DNA from: Rubrivivax sp.
GTDB lineage: Bacteria; Pseudomonadota; Gammaproteobacteria; Burkholderiales; Burkholderiaceae_C
Assembly: GCA_016719535.1 (NCBI GenBank)
Contig: JADJYX010000022.1
Span: 62,001 to 126,000, forward strand
Length of the DNA: 64,000 nucleotides
Direction: 5' to 3'
Shown here piece by piece: positions 41,138-49,499 of the stretch (within the stretch, counting starts at the first letter, position 1; every line of letters starts with the position of its first letter). The notes beneath the pieces were generated by a model. The model was not told where the DNA came from and ran no database searches. It saw nothing but the letters and a program-made list of their open reading frames with translations. The translations under genes were made by a program, and so were the position numbers.

Positions 41138-41917
41138 ATGTTCAGCCGCTTGCGTGAAGACATCGCCTGCATCCGCGATCGAGACCCCGCCGCGCGCTCG
41201 TCGTGGGAGGTCCTCACCTGCTACCCCGGCCTGCACGCGGTGGTGCTGCACCGCCTGGCGCACGGATTCTGGATGCGCGGCTGGCGCTGGGCGGGGCGCT
41301 TCACCTCGCACATCGCGCGCTTTCTCACCGGCATCGAGATCCATCCCGGCGCCACCCTCGGCCGCCGGGTCTTCATCGACCACGGCATGGGCGTGGTGAT
41401 CGGCGAGACGGCCGAGGTCGGCGACGACTGCACCATCTACCAGGGTGTGACGCTGGGCGGCACCTCGCTGGCGCGCGGCGCCAAGCGCCACCCGACGCTC
41501 GGCCAGGGCGTGATCGTCGGTGCCAATGCGCAGGTGCTGGGCGGCTTCACGGTGGGCGACGGCGCCCGCGTGGGCTCGAATGCGGTGGTCGTCAAGCCGG
41601 TACCGCCCGGGGCCACCGCGGTGGGCAACCCGGCGCGCGTGATCCATGCCGAGGCCGAGGCCTCGCGCGAGGAAGCGGCGGCCCGGATGGGCTTCTCGGC
41701 CTACGGCGTGACGCAGGGCGACGACCCGGTGTCGCAGGCCATGAAGGGCCTGATCGACAACGCCAGCGGCCAGGAGCACCAGATCGCGCTGCTGTGGCAG
41801 GCGATCGAGAAGCTCTCGGCCCGCTCGCGCGAACTGCCGGCCGCCGACTGCGTGCCGCAGGACGCCCACACCACCGAGCAGTTCGACGCCGAGCGGCTGA
41901 ACCGGCTGGTCAAGTGA
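41138..41917 (+). CDS. cysE: Serine O-acetyltransferase CysE
   Basis: Makes O-acetylserine, the acceptor for cysteine synthesis. 259 residues: an N-terminal helical region (REDIACIRDRDPAAR; LTCYPGLHAVVLHRLAH) and a left-handed beta helix of hexapeptide repeats with the acceptor/His site IDHGMGVVIGETAEVGDD and GGTSLARGAKRHPTLG. GAAGG at 41126-41130 selects ATG 41138 over an in-frame ATG at 41123. The C-terminal extension (about 80 residues) is typical of betaproteobacterial CysE. The final codons end 3 bases before the convergent mog gene. Confidence 0.94.
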   Translation: MFSRLREDIACIRDRDPAARSSWEVLTCYPGLHAVVLHRLAHGFWMRGWRWAGRFTSHIARFLTGIEIHPGATLGRRVFIDHGMGVVIGETAEVGDDCTIYQGVTLGGTSLARGAKRHPTLGQGVIVGANAQVLGGFTVGDGARVGSNAVVVKPVPPGATAVGNPARVIHAEAEASREEAAARMGFSAYGVTQGDDPVSQAMKGLIDNASGQEHQIALLWQAIEKLSARSRELPAADCVPQDAHTTEQFDAERLNRLVK

Positions 41918-41920
41918 GGC

Positions 41921-42522
41921 TCAGCCCGCCTTCGGTGCCCTGATCGCCGACTTCGGCCGGAAGGCCTTGCACACCGCCTCGTCGGTCTCGAGGTAGGGCC
42001 CGCCGATGAGGTCGACGCAATACGGCACGGCGGCAAAGATGCCGTGCACCGGCGTGGGCTGCGCTCGGGCAGGCCTTGCAGCGTCTCGGCGATCGACTTC
42101 GGCTGCCCGGGCAGGTTGATGATCAAGGCCCTGCCGCGGATCACCGCCACCTGGCGCGACAGGATCGCGGTCGGCACGAAGGCCAGGCTGATCTGGCGCA
42201 TCTGCTCGCCGAAGCCGGGCATCACCTTGTGCGCCACCGCCAGCGTGGCCTCGGGCGTGACGTCGCGCGGTGCCGGGCCGGTGCCGCCGGTGGTCAGCAC
42301 GAGGTCGCACGCCACCGCATCGACCAGCTCGCGCAGCGCGGCGCCGATGCCGTCCTGCTCGTCGGGAATCAGCCGCTCGTGCCATTCGATGGGGTTCTTC
42401 AGCGCGCGGCCCAGCCAGGCCTTCAGCGCCGGGATGCCCTGGTCCTGATAGACGCCGCTGGAGGCGCGGTCGCTGACCGAGACGACGCCGATGCGCACGG
42501 GATCGAATTCGCTGGAGCTCAT
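41921..42522 (-). pseudogene. mog: Molybdopterin adenylyltransferase Mog, frameshifted
   Basis: Activates molybdopterin with ATP before molybdenum insertion. ATG at 42522 gives MSSSEFDPVRIGVVSVSDRA, then LTTGGTGPAPRDVTPEA and LIINLPGQPKSIAETLQGLPE. After that the frame becomes nonsense, while a second frame supplies QPTPVHGIFAAVPYCVDLIG and ends FRPKSAIRAPKAG. Restoring one base near 42062-42066 joins them. The span is 602 bases (3n+2), confirming a single deletion. Nothing else is damaged, so an assembly error is possible. The start overlaps the yjgA stop by 4 bases. Confidence 0.85.
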
Positions 42523-43067
42523 GACAGATAGGGCTTGAGGTACTGGAAGAGTTCGCGCACCGATTTCGGCTGCCGGTCCTCGACCTTCAGCGCGGCGGTG
42601 TCGCGGCGCGCGGCGCGCACCAGGCTGCGCAGCTGCTGGGCGTCGGTGTCGGGGTGGGCCTGCAGCCAGCGCGTCATCGCCTCGTCGTCGGCGATGAGCT
42701 CGGCGCGCCAACGTTCGATCTCATGCAACTGCAGCGCCTGCGTGGCCGAGCCCAGCTCGGCGGCAGCCACGGCCTCGCGCAGCGGCGCCTCGTCGGCGCC
42801 GCGCATCAGCTTGCCGATGTACTGCATCTGGCGGCGCCGGCCTTCGTGCGATTTCGTGCGCCGGTATTCATGCAGCGCATCGCGCAGCGTCTCGGGCATC
42901 CCGGTGCGATCGAGCTGGGCCTCGCTCAGCGCGGCCAGCGCCAGCCCCAGCTTCTGCAGGTCGTGCGACTGCTCCTTGCGCTGCGTCTTGCTCGGGCGAT
43001 CTTCGCCGTCGACGGCGTCGCCGTAATGGGCATCGATGCCGCGATGCGGGGCGGCGCGTCGGTTCAT
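42519..43067 (-). CDS. yjgA: Ribosome biogenesis factor YjgA (DarP)
   Basis: Helps late maturation of the 50S ribosomal subunit around the peptidyl-transferase centre. 182 residues beginning MNRRAAPHRGIDAHYGDAVDG, with PSKTQRKEQSHDLQKLGLALA, ETLRDALHEYRRTKSHEGRRRQ and the C-terminal ELFQYLKPYL, all family hallmarks. Divergent from pmbA across 88 bases, as is common in proteobacteria. ATG at 43067; the stop overlaps the mog start by 4 bases. Confidence 0.93.
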   Translation of the reverse strand: MNRRAAPHRGIDAHYGDAVDGEDRPSKTQRKEQSHDLQKLGLALAALSEAQLDRTGMPETLRDALHEYRRTKSHEGRRRQMQYIGKLMRGADEAPLREAVAAAELGSATQALQLHEIERWRAELIADDEAMTRWLQAHPDTDAQQLRSLVRAARRDTAALKVEDRQPKSVRELFQYLKPYLS

Positions 43068-43155
43068 GCGGGTCGGCTGGCAGGAAGGGGGTCGGTATCA
43101 TAGTCGTGACCCCTTTTGCGTCCACCTTCGTGCGCCGCTCGCGCCGCGCCTGCCC

Positions 43156-44529
43156 ATGACATCCACCCCGCCCGAGTCCGGCTTTGCCTTTCGCCGTGAG
43201 CAGTTCCAGCAGATGGTCGAGGACACGCTGGCGATGGCGCGTCGGCTCGGCGCCAGCGACGCCGGCGTCGAGGTCTCCGAAGGCGTGGGCCTGTCGGTGT
43301 CGGTGCGCCTGGGCGAGCTCGAGAATGTCGAGCGCAACCGCGACAAGTCGCTGGGCGTCAGCATCTATCTCGGCCAGCGCCGCGGCAACGCCAGCACCTC
43401 AGACTTCTCGCCGGCGGCGATCGAGCGCACCGTGCAGGCGGCCTACGACATCGCGCGCTTCACCGCCGAGGACCCGGCCGCCGGGCTGCCCGATGCCGAC
43501 GACCTGGCGCGCCCCGACGAGGTGGCGCGCGACCTCGACCTCTTCCACCCGTGGGCGATCGATGCCGAGCACGCGGCGGCGATCGCGCTGCGCTGCGAGG
43601 ACGCCGCGCGCGCCACCAGCCGGCTGATCACCAACAGCGAAGGTGCCGGCGTGTCGGCGCAGCAGTCGCATTTCTGGGCCGGCAATACGCGCGGCTTCCG
43701 CGGCGGCTACGACAGTTCGCGCCACCATGTGTCGGTATCGCCGATCGCCGGGCGCGGCCGTGGCATGCAGCGTGACGCCTGGTACAGCTCGATGCGCGAC
43801 CCGGCCGATCTGGCCGCGCCCGAGGCCGTCGGCCGCTATGCCGCCGAACGCGCGCTGGCGCGGCTGAAGCCGCGCCGCGTGCCCACCGCCGAGGTGCCGG
43901 TGCTCTTCGAATCGACGGTGGCCGCCGGCTTGCTTGGATCGTTGGTCGCCGCCACCTCGGGCGGCGCGCTCTACCGCAAGGCCAGCTTCCTGCTCGACAG
44001 CCTGGGCACGCGGGTGCTGCCGGAGCATGTCGACGTGTTCGAGGACCCGCATGTGCGCAAGGGCAAGGGCAGTGCCATGTTCGACGACGAAGGCGTGCGC
44101 ACGCGCGCACGCCGCGTCGTCGATGCCGGGCTGCTCGAGGGCTACTTCCTGTCGAGCTATTCGGCGCGCAAGCTGGGGCTGAAGACCACCGGGCATGCCG
44201 GCGGCTCGCAGAACCTGGTGCTGACCAGCCGCCTGACGACGCCCGGTGACACGCTGCCCGCCATGATCCGCCGTCTGCGACGCGGCCTTTTCGTCACCGA
44301 AATGATGGGGCAGGGCATCAACGGCGTCACCGGCGACTATTCGCGCGGCGCCGCCGGCTTCTGGGTCGAGGACGGCGTCATCGCCTACCCGGTGCAGGAG
44401 ATCACCATCGCCGGCAACCTGCGGCAGATGTTCAAGGACATCGCCTGGGTCGGCGCCGACGCCTATGCCTCGGGCACGCGCACGATCGGTTCGGTGCTGA
44501 TCGAGCGCATGAAGCTGGCCGGCGAATGA
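43156..44529 (+). CDS. pmbA: Metalloprotease subunit PmbA (TldE)
   Basis: Works with TldD in a heteromeric protease that trims leader peptides and unfolded peptides. 457 residues of the PmbA/TldE type: an N-terminal beta-sheet domain and a C-terminal domain with TSGGALYRKASFLLD, GKGSAMFDDEGVRTRARRVV, and MMGQGINGVTGDYSRGAAGFW near 400. No HExxxH is expected in this subunit, and none is present. ATG at 43156 is followed by the family-typical FAFRREQFQQMVEDTL. No tldD is seen in the window. Confidence 0.93.
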   Translation: MTSTPPESGFAFRREQFQQMVEDTLAMARRLGASDAGVEVSEGVGLSVSVRLGELENVERNRDKSLGVSIYLGQRRGNASTSDFSPAAIERTVQAAYDIARFTAEDPAAGLPDADDLARPDEVARDLDLFHPWAIDAEHAAAIALRCEDAARATSRLITNSEGAGVSAQQSHFWAGNTRGFRGGYDSSRHHVSVSPIAGRGRGMQRDAWYSSMRDPADLAAPEAVGRYAAERALARLKPRRVPTAEVPVLFESTVAAGLLGSLVAATSGGALYRKASFLLDSLGTRVLPEHVDVFEDPHVRKGKGSAMFDDEGVRTRARRVVDAGLLEGYFLSSYSARKLGLKTTGHAGGSQNLVLTSRLTTPGDTLPAMIRRLRRGLFVTEMMGQGINGVTGDYSRGAAGFWVEDGVIAYPVQEITIAGNLRQMFKDIAWVGADAYASGTRTIGSVLIERMKLAGE

Positions 44530-44563
44530 CGCTGCCGAGCGGGAAAACCCGCCGGGCACCCAC

Positions 44564-44581
44564 GGGGGTACCCCCTAGAAT
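44564..44581 (+). promoter_or_regulatory. GC palindrome and -10-like element before dctP
   Basis: GGGGGTACCCCC (44564-44575) is a perfect 12-base palindrome directly followed by TAGAAT (44576-44581), the same -10-like block seen before purL and the HU-like gene. No good -35. The dctP ATG lies 43 bases downstream. Confidence 0.4.
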
Positions 44582-44623
44582 TCTCGGGTTTGTTCCCCTG
44601 CATCAACGATCGAGGAGATTTTC

Positions 44624-45703
44624 ATGGAACGTCGTTCCTTCGTTCAAGGGGCCGGCATCGCCGGCGTGCTGGCCGCCGGCGTGGCGCCCGCGGTCCATGC
44701 CCAGGCCGCCATCCGCTGGCGCCTGGCGTCCAGCTTCCCGAAGTCGCTGGACACCATCTTCGGCGGCGCCGAATATTTCGCCAAGAAGGTCAGCGACATG
44801 ACCGGCGGCAAATTCCAGATCTCGACCCACGCCAGCGGCGAACTGATGCCGCCGCTGGGCGTGCTGGACGGCGCGCAGAACGGCACCGTCGAGATCGCGC
44901 ACACCGCGCCGTATTACTTCGTCGGCAAGGACGACACCTTCGCATTCGGCACCGCCATCCCCTTCGGGCTGAATGCGCGCCAGATGAACGCGTGGATGAT
45001 CGAGGGCAATGGCCTGAAGCTGCTGCGCGACTTCTACGCCGGCTACAACATCATCAATTTTCCGGGCGGCAATACCGGCGCACAGATGGGTGGCTGGTTC
45101 CGCAAGCCGGTCACCAGCCTCGCCGACCTGAAGGGCCTGCGGTTCCGCACCGCCGGCATCGCCGGCAAGGTGCTCGAGCGGCTGGGCGTGGTGGTGCAGG
45201 CGATCCCGCCGGCCGATATCTATTCGGCGCTGGAGAAGGGCACCATCGACGCCGTCGAGTTCGTCGGTCCGCACGACGACATGAAATTGGGCTTCAACCG
45301 CGTGGCACCGCATTACGCCTACCCGGCATTCTGGGAGGGCGGCGCGCAGCTCGACCTGTTCATCAATCAGAAGGCGTTCGCCGCGCTGCCGGCTGAATAC
45401 AAGGCCATCGTCGAGGTGGCCGCGCTCGCCACGCACACCGACATGCTGGCCAAGTACGACGTCAAGAACCCGGCCGCACTGCGCCAGCTGGTGGCCGGCG
45501 GCACCAAGCTGTTCCGCTTCCCCAAGGACGCGATGGAAGCCGGCTTCAAGGAGGCCACCGCGCTGTATGCGGAGATCGCCGCCAAGAATGCCAACTTCAA
45601 GAAGGTGCACGATGACTTCGTGAAGTTCCGGGCCGAGCAGAACCTGTGGTTCCGCTTCGCCGAAGCCGGTTTCGACGACTTCATGCAGCAGCAAAAGCTC
45701 TGA
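44624..45703 (+). CDS. dctP: TRAP transporter solute-binding protein DctP
   Basis: Periplasmic receptor of a tripartite ATP-independent transporter. 359 residues: MERRSFVQGAGIAGVLAAG with a twin-arginine-like RRSF and signal peptide to about residue 25, then the DctP fold (WRLASSFPKSLDTIF; GTVEIAHTAPYYF; FGLNARQMNAWM; TAGIAGKVLERLG with the binding Arg; AVEFVGPHDD). The WxLASSFPKSLDTI type is found in keto-acid or mannitol/lactate-like receptors; the ligand is uncertain. GAGGAG precedes the ATG. The permease genes face it from the other strand. Confidence 0.93.
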   Translation: MERRSFVQGAGIAGVLAAGVAPAVHAQAAIRWRLASSFPKSLDTIFGGAEYFAKKVSDMTGGKFQISTHASGELMPPLGVLDGAQNGTVEIAHTAPYYFVGKDDTFAFGTAIPFGLNARQMNAWMIEGNGLKLLRDFYAGYNIINFPGGNTGAQMGGWFRKPVTSLADLKGLRFRTAGIAGKVLERLGVVVQAIPPADIYSALEKGTIDAVEFVGPHDDMKLGFNRVAPHYAYPAFWEGGAQLDLFINQKAFAALPAEYKAIVEVAALATHTDMLAKYDVKNPAALRQLVAGGTKLFRFPKDAMEAGFKEATALYAEIAAKNANFKKVHDDFVKFRAEQNLWFRFAEAGFDDFMQQQKL

Positions 45704-45739
45704 TGCCGGCCGCGGGCGGCAGCCGCCGTCCGCTGCAAG

Positions 45740-45776
45740 AGGCCCCGCAGGCCCGACGGCCGCGGGGCCTTTCTAT
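45740..45776. terminator. Bidirectional terminator between dctP and dctM
   Basis: AGGCCCCGC (45740-45748) pairs with GCGGGGCCT (45762-45770) over a 13-base loop and is followed by TTTCTA on the plus strand, giving an intrinsic terminator for dctP. It overlaps the dctM stop codon and may serve both convergent transcripts. Confidence 0.7.
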
Positions 45777-47458
45777 TGCTTCGGCGCGCTGGCCGCGGGC
45801 GTCTTGAACAGGTCGTTCAGATCCTGTTCCTGGGCCTGCGGCTCCGGCGGTTCCACCTCGATCACCTGGTTGGTGGTGTCGAACAGCTGCTTGCTGCCCA
45901 TGCCGCCCGAGACCAGCCCTGGGAAGGCGATGATCAGCCCGACCATCACCAGCTGGATGATCACGAAGGGCACGGCGCCCCAGTAGATCTGGCCGGTGGT
46001 GACGCGGGCCACCGTCTGCCCGGTGAGGCGGTCCTGGTAGTCGTTGTTGGGCGCCACGCTGCGCAGGAAGAAGAGCGCAAAGCCGAAGGGCGGGTGCATG
46101 AACGAGGTCTGCATGTTCACCGCCAGCAGCACGCCGAACCAGACGAGGTCGATGCCGAGCTTGTCGGCCACCGGCGCCAGCAGGGGCACGACGATGAAGG
46201 CCAGCTCGAAGAAGTCGAGGAAGAAGGCCAGCACGAAGACCAGGATGTTGACGACGATGAGGAAGCCCATCTGGCCGCCGGGCAGGCTCGTCATCAGGTG
46301 CTCGACCCACTTCGGCCCGTCCACGCCCTGGAACGACAGGCTGAAGACGGTGGAGCCGATGAGGATGAAGAGCACGAAGCTCGAGAGCTTCATCGTCGAG
46401 TCCATCGCCTGGCGCAGAAGCTTCAGGTTCAGGCGCCGCCGGCCGATCGCCATCAGCAGGGCCCCGACCGCGCCCATCGCGCCACCTTCGGTCGGCGTGG
46501 CCACGCCGATGAAGATGGTGCCCAGCACCAGGAAGATCAGCGCCAGCGGCGGGATCAGCACGAAGGTGACGCGCTCGGCCATGTGGCTGAGCAGGCCGAG
46601 GTGCAGCAGCCTGTTGGCCAGGGCCAGCACGAAGGCCACGCCCACGCCGACGCTCAGGCTCAGCACGATGCGCTCGTCGGTCGGCATGGCGTCGGGCCGG
46701 GTGGTGCCGAAGGCCAGCGCGGCGGCCACCGACAGGGCGGCCAGCATGCCCAGCGAGCGCAGTCCCGGGCTGCCGTCGGGCTCGCGGATGGTGCGCGCCT
46801 CGGGGGGCAGGGCGGGTGCCCAGTGCGGGCGCCACAGCGTGACCGCCAGCACATACGCCAGATACAGCCCCGTCAGCACGAAGCCGGGGATGAAGGCGCC
46901 GCGGTAGAGATCGCCCACGCTGCGGCCGAGCTGGTCGGCCAGCACGATCAGCACCAGCGACGGCGGGATGATCTGCGCCAGCGTGCCCGAGGCTGCGATG
47001 ACGCCCGAGGCCACGCGGCGGTCGTAGCCATAGCGCAGCATGATGGGCAGCGAGATCAGGCCCATCGAGATCACCGAGGCGGCGACGACACCGGTGGTGG
47101 CCGCCAGCATCGCGCCCACCAGGATGACCGCATAGGCCAGCCCGCCGCGGATGGGACCGAACAGCTGGCCGATGGTGTCCAGCAGGTCCTCGGCCATGCC
47201 CGAGCGCTCGAGGACCAGGCCCATGAAGGTGAAGAAGGGGATCGCCAGCAGGGTGTCGTTCTGCATGATCCCGAAGATGCGCAGCGGCAGCGCCTGCATC
47301 AGCTGCGCCATGCCGTGCACACCGAGTTCGATGCCGATGAAGCCGAACAGCAGCCCGCAGGCGGCCAGCGAAAAGGCGACGGGCAGGCCCAGCAGCAGGA
47401 AGACCACCAGGCCGCCGAACATGATCGGCGCCATGTTGGCGAGCAGGAACCCGGTCAT
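45773..47458 (-). CDS. dctM: TRAP transporter large permease DctM
   Basis: Sodium-coupled membrane subunit of a TRAP transporter. 561 residues with about twelve hydrophobic segments, typical motifs LLAIPFFTFMGLVLERSGMAEDLLDTIGQLFGP, GVVAASVISMGLISLPIMLRYGYD, and SGTLAQIIPPSLVLIVLAD. It is longer than usual (about 430) because of a central insertion of roughly 100 residues with extra hydrophobic helices, a form known among keto-acid/mannitol-type TRAP systems. ATGA overlap with dctQ. Confidence 0.94.
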   Translation of the reverse strand: MTGFLLANMAPIMFGGLVVFLLLGLPVAFSLAACGLLFGFIGIELGVHGMAQLMQALPLRIFGIMQNDTLLAIPFFTFMGLVLERSGMAEDLLDTIGQLFGPIRGGLAYAVILVGAMLAATTGVVAASVISMGLISLPIMLRYGYDRRVASGVIAASGTLAQIIPPSLVLIVLADQLGRSVGDLYRGAFIPGFVLTGLYLAYVLAVTLWRPHWAPALPPEARTIREPDGSPGLRSLGMLAALSVAAALAFGTTRPDAMPTDERIVLSLSVGVGVAFVLALANRLLHLGLLSHMAERVTFVLIPPLALIFLVLGTIFIGVATPTEGGAMGAVGALLMAIGRRRLNLKLLRQAMDSTMKLSSFVLFILIGSTVFSLSFQGVDGPKWVEHLMTSLPGGQMGFLIVVNILVFVLAFFLDFFELAFIVVPLLAPVADKLGIDLVWFGVLLAVNMQTSFMHPPFGFALFFLRSVAPNNDYQDRLTGQTVARVTTGQIYWGAVPFVIIQLVMVGLIIAFPGLVSGGMGSKQLFDTTNQVIEVEPPEPQAQEQDLNDLFKTPAASAPKQ

Positions 47459-48057
47459 GGGCGGCTCCCCGGCTGTGCGGCCGCCTGGGCGCGGATGGCG
47501 GCGGCCAGTTCCTCCTCGGCGGTCTTGTCCTGCGGCTTGCGGCCGGGGTCGTCGATGAGGCCGCGCAGGAAGGCGATGCGCTTGATCAGCTCCGACACGC
47601 CCTGCAGGCCGAGCAGCGCAAAGCCCGCAGGCACGAGCGCATAGACCGGCCAGCGGATCAGGCCACCGGCATTGGACGACACCTCACCGCTCACCCAGGC
47701 CTTGGTGACCAGCGGCCACACGAGGTAGACGACGACTGCCACGAAAGGCAGCAAGAAGACCAGCAGCCCGAAGATCTCGACCTTGACCTGCGTGTGCCGC
47801 TGGAAGCGACCGAGCACGACGTCGATCCGGACATGTTCCTGGCGCAGCAGCGTATAGCCAGCGGCCAGCAGGAAGACGGCCGCGAACAGGTACCACTGGA
47901 TCTCGAGGAAGGCATTCGAGGTCAGGCTGAAGGCCTTGCGCATGATGGCGTTGACGGCACTGATCAGCACCGCCGCCAGCACGAACCAGGCAACCCAGCG
48001 GCCGACCCATTCGTTCAGTCGGTCGATGGCCCGTGACAACTGCAGCAGGGGGCTCAC
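47455..48057 (-). CDS. dctQ: TRAP transporter small permease DctQ
   Basis: Four-helix membrane subunit that stabilises DctM. 200 residues: RLNEWVGRWVAWFVLAAVLISAVNAIMRK, the EIQWYLFAAVFLLAAGYTLLRQEHVRIDVV motif, and two more helices, ending in an acidic and Ala-rich tail. Start is a GTG at 48057 with AAGGAG spaced 6 bases upstream; no ATG fits. Forms an operon with dctM by the 4-base overlap. The operon is convergent with dctP rather than in the usual PQM order. Confidence 0.93.
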   Translation of the reverse strand: MSPLLQLSRAIDRLNEWVGRWVAWFVLAAVLISAVNAIMRKAFSLTSNAFLEIQWYLFAAVFLLAAGYTLLRQEHVRIDVVLGRFQRHTQVKVEIFGLLVFLLPFVAVVVYLVWPLVTKAWVSGEVSSNAGGLIRWPVYALVPAGFALLGLQGVSELIKRIAFLRGLIDDPGRKPQDKTAEEELAAAIRAQAAAQPGSRP

Positions 48058-48192
48058 GATGTCTCCTTCTGGGGCTGCCGGCCGGCCGGCGCGGCGGCGG
48101 CACGGGCGCGGTCGAGGCGCTGGTACGACGCGACCGGGTTGAACCCCGCTGTCCGCACGCGTCGCCAGCGGTGATGCCGGACGGCCGCTGTC

Positions 48193-48540
48193 CTAGACCT
48201 GCTGCGCGAGGTGGAACAAGCGCGCCGAGCGCGCGCCCGAGCGGCAGAACATCAGCAGCGGCCGCGGCAGCTCCGCCAGCAGCCGTGCCAGGGCTGCCGC
48301 CTCCTCGGGCGACTGATGGCCGCTGGCGACGGGCAGGTGACGGTAGGCCAGACCTGCGGCGCGGGCGGCGGCCTCGATGGCGGCGCTGGTCGGCTGGTGG
48401 GGATCGTGTTCGAAATCGGGCCGGTTGTTGATCACGGCGCGTATGCCCATGCGCGCGGCCTCGGCCATGGCCGCCGGCTCGAGCTGAGGCGCCGCGAAGA
48501 CATCCGGCGCGATGGGTTTCATCTGCAGGTGATGGCTCAT
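48193..48540 (-). CDS. TIGR01244/DUF442 family phosphatase-like protein
   Basis: 115-residue tyrosine-phosphatase-fold protein of the beta-lactamase-hydrolase-like (Blh N-terminal, DUF442) type: IAPDVFAAPQLEPAAMAEAA, RAVINNRPDFEHD, YRHLPVASGH, and LLMFCRSGARSARL with the Cys-x5-Arg P-loop. The family is linked to sulfide/persulfide responses or general phosphatase activity, without certainty here. The start at 48540 overlaps the YqeY-type gene stop by 4 bases. Confidence 0.85.
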   Translation of the reverse strand: MSHHLQMKPIAPDVFAAPQLEPAAMAEAARMGIRAVINNRPDFEHDPHQPTSAAIEAAARAAGLAYRHLPVASGHQSPEEAAALARLLAELPRPLLMFCRSGARSARLFHLAQQV

Positions 48541-48992
48541 GGCGCTGATTTTGCCAGCGCGGCCTTCACGGCGGCAGAGACCAGCCCCATGTCGGCCTTG
48601 CCCGCCAGGCGGCCCTTGGCCGCGCCCATCACCTTGCCCATGTCGCCCGGGCCGCTGGCGCCGAGCTCGGCCACCAGGGCGTCGACCTCGGCGCGGACCT
48701 GTTCGGCCGACAGGCGCTCGGGCAGGTAGGCCCGGAGCACCTCGAGCTCGGCACCTTCCTTCTCGACCAGATCGGCCCGGCCGGCCTGCTGGAAGGCGAC
48801 GATCGAATCCTTGCGCTGCTTGATCAGCTTGTCGACGATGCCGACGATGGCTGCGTCGTCGAGGACGATGCGCTCGTCGACCTCGCGCTGCTTGCAGGCG
48901 GCCAGCAGCATGCGGATCGCCGACAGGCGCCCGGCGTCCCTGGCGCGCATCGCGGCCTTCATGTCTTCGGTGATGCGGTCTTTCAGGCTCAT
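48537..48992 (-). CDS. GatB/YqeY domain protein
   Basis: 151 residues of the YqeY family, homologous to the C-terminal tail domain of amidotransferase GatB: MSLKDRITEDMKAAMRARD, RLSAIRMLLAACKQREVDER, EVLRAYLPERLSAEQV and MGKVMGAAKGRLAGKADMG. Probably tRNA- or synthetase-related; exact role is not settled. ATG at 48992. It follows rpsU and its terminator on the same strand, an rpsU-yqeY linkage widely conserved in proteobacteria. Confidence 0.93.
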   Translation of the reverse strand: MSLKDRITEDMKAAMRARDAGRLSAIRMLLAACKQREVDERIVLDDAAIVGIVDKLIKQRKDSIVAFQQAGRADLVEKEGAELEVLRAYLPERLSAEQVRAEVDALVAELGASGPGDMGKVMGAAKGRLAGKADMGLVSAAVKAALAKSAP

Positions 48993-49009
48993 GGCAGGTA
49001 GGTTGCGTG

Positions 49010-49054
49010 CGCCGATAAAACCAGAAGCCCGCGGCGGTTACCCGCGCGGGCTTC
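49010..49054 (-). terminator. Intrinsic terminator after rpsU
   Basis: On the minus strand, GAAGCCCGCG and CGCGGGCTTC (49045-49054 and 49024-49033) form a perfect 10-base stem, followed by TGGTTTTATC (ending near 49010). It lies 26 bases after the rpsU stop and so separates it, at least partly, from the YqeY-type gene. Confidence 0.82.
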
Positions 49055-49079
49055 GGTGCGCTGTCGGCAGCGGGGCCGG

Positions 49080-49292
49080 TCAGTAAAGCTTCTTGGGCAG
49101 CTGCATGCTGCGCACGCGCTTGAAGTGCCGCTTGACCGCGGCCGCCTTCTTGCGCTTGCGCTCGGACGTGGGCTTCTCGTAGAACTCGCGTGCGCGCAGC
49201 TCGGTCAGCAGACCGATCTTTTCGATGGTGCGCTTGAAGCGGCGCAGGGCGACGTCGAACGGCTCGTTCTCTTTGACGCGAATCGTGGTCAT
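49080..49292 (-). CDS. rpsU: 30S ribosomal protein S21
   Basis: 70 residues, a basic ribosomal protein near the mRNA exit of the 30S subunit: MTTIRVKENEPFDVALRRFK, IEKIGLLTELRAREFYEKPT, SERKRKKAAAVKRHFKR. All invariant S21 positions are present. Start at the ATG 49292; the frame is open upstream for 24 codons of non-family sequence. Followed by an intrinsic terminator. Confidence 0.97.
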   Translation of the reverse strand: MTTIRVKENEPFDVALRRFKRTIEKIGLLTELRAREFYEKPTSERKRKKAAAVKRHFKRVRSMQLPKKLY

Positions 49293-49499
49293 GCGTTGAA
49301 GGGGTCCGGAGGGTTGGCGCTCGGTGTCGTCGAGGACTTGCCGTGAGCTGCGTTGCGACGTCACTCAGGCGACCGGCTCGGCGATCGACACGCTAGGGGT
49401 TTGCCAGCAAAGCGCGGATTCTAGCCCGATTCTCTGCATGTCGCCAAGCCGCCGGGCGTGGCGGTCTCGCGGGCCCCGACTTCGCATAAGCTCGCCGCC

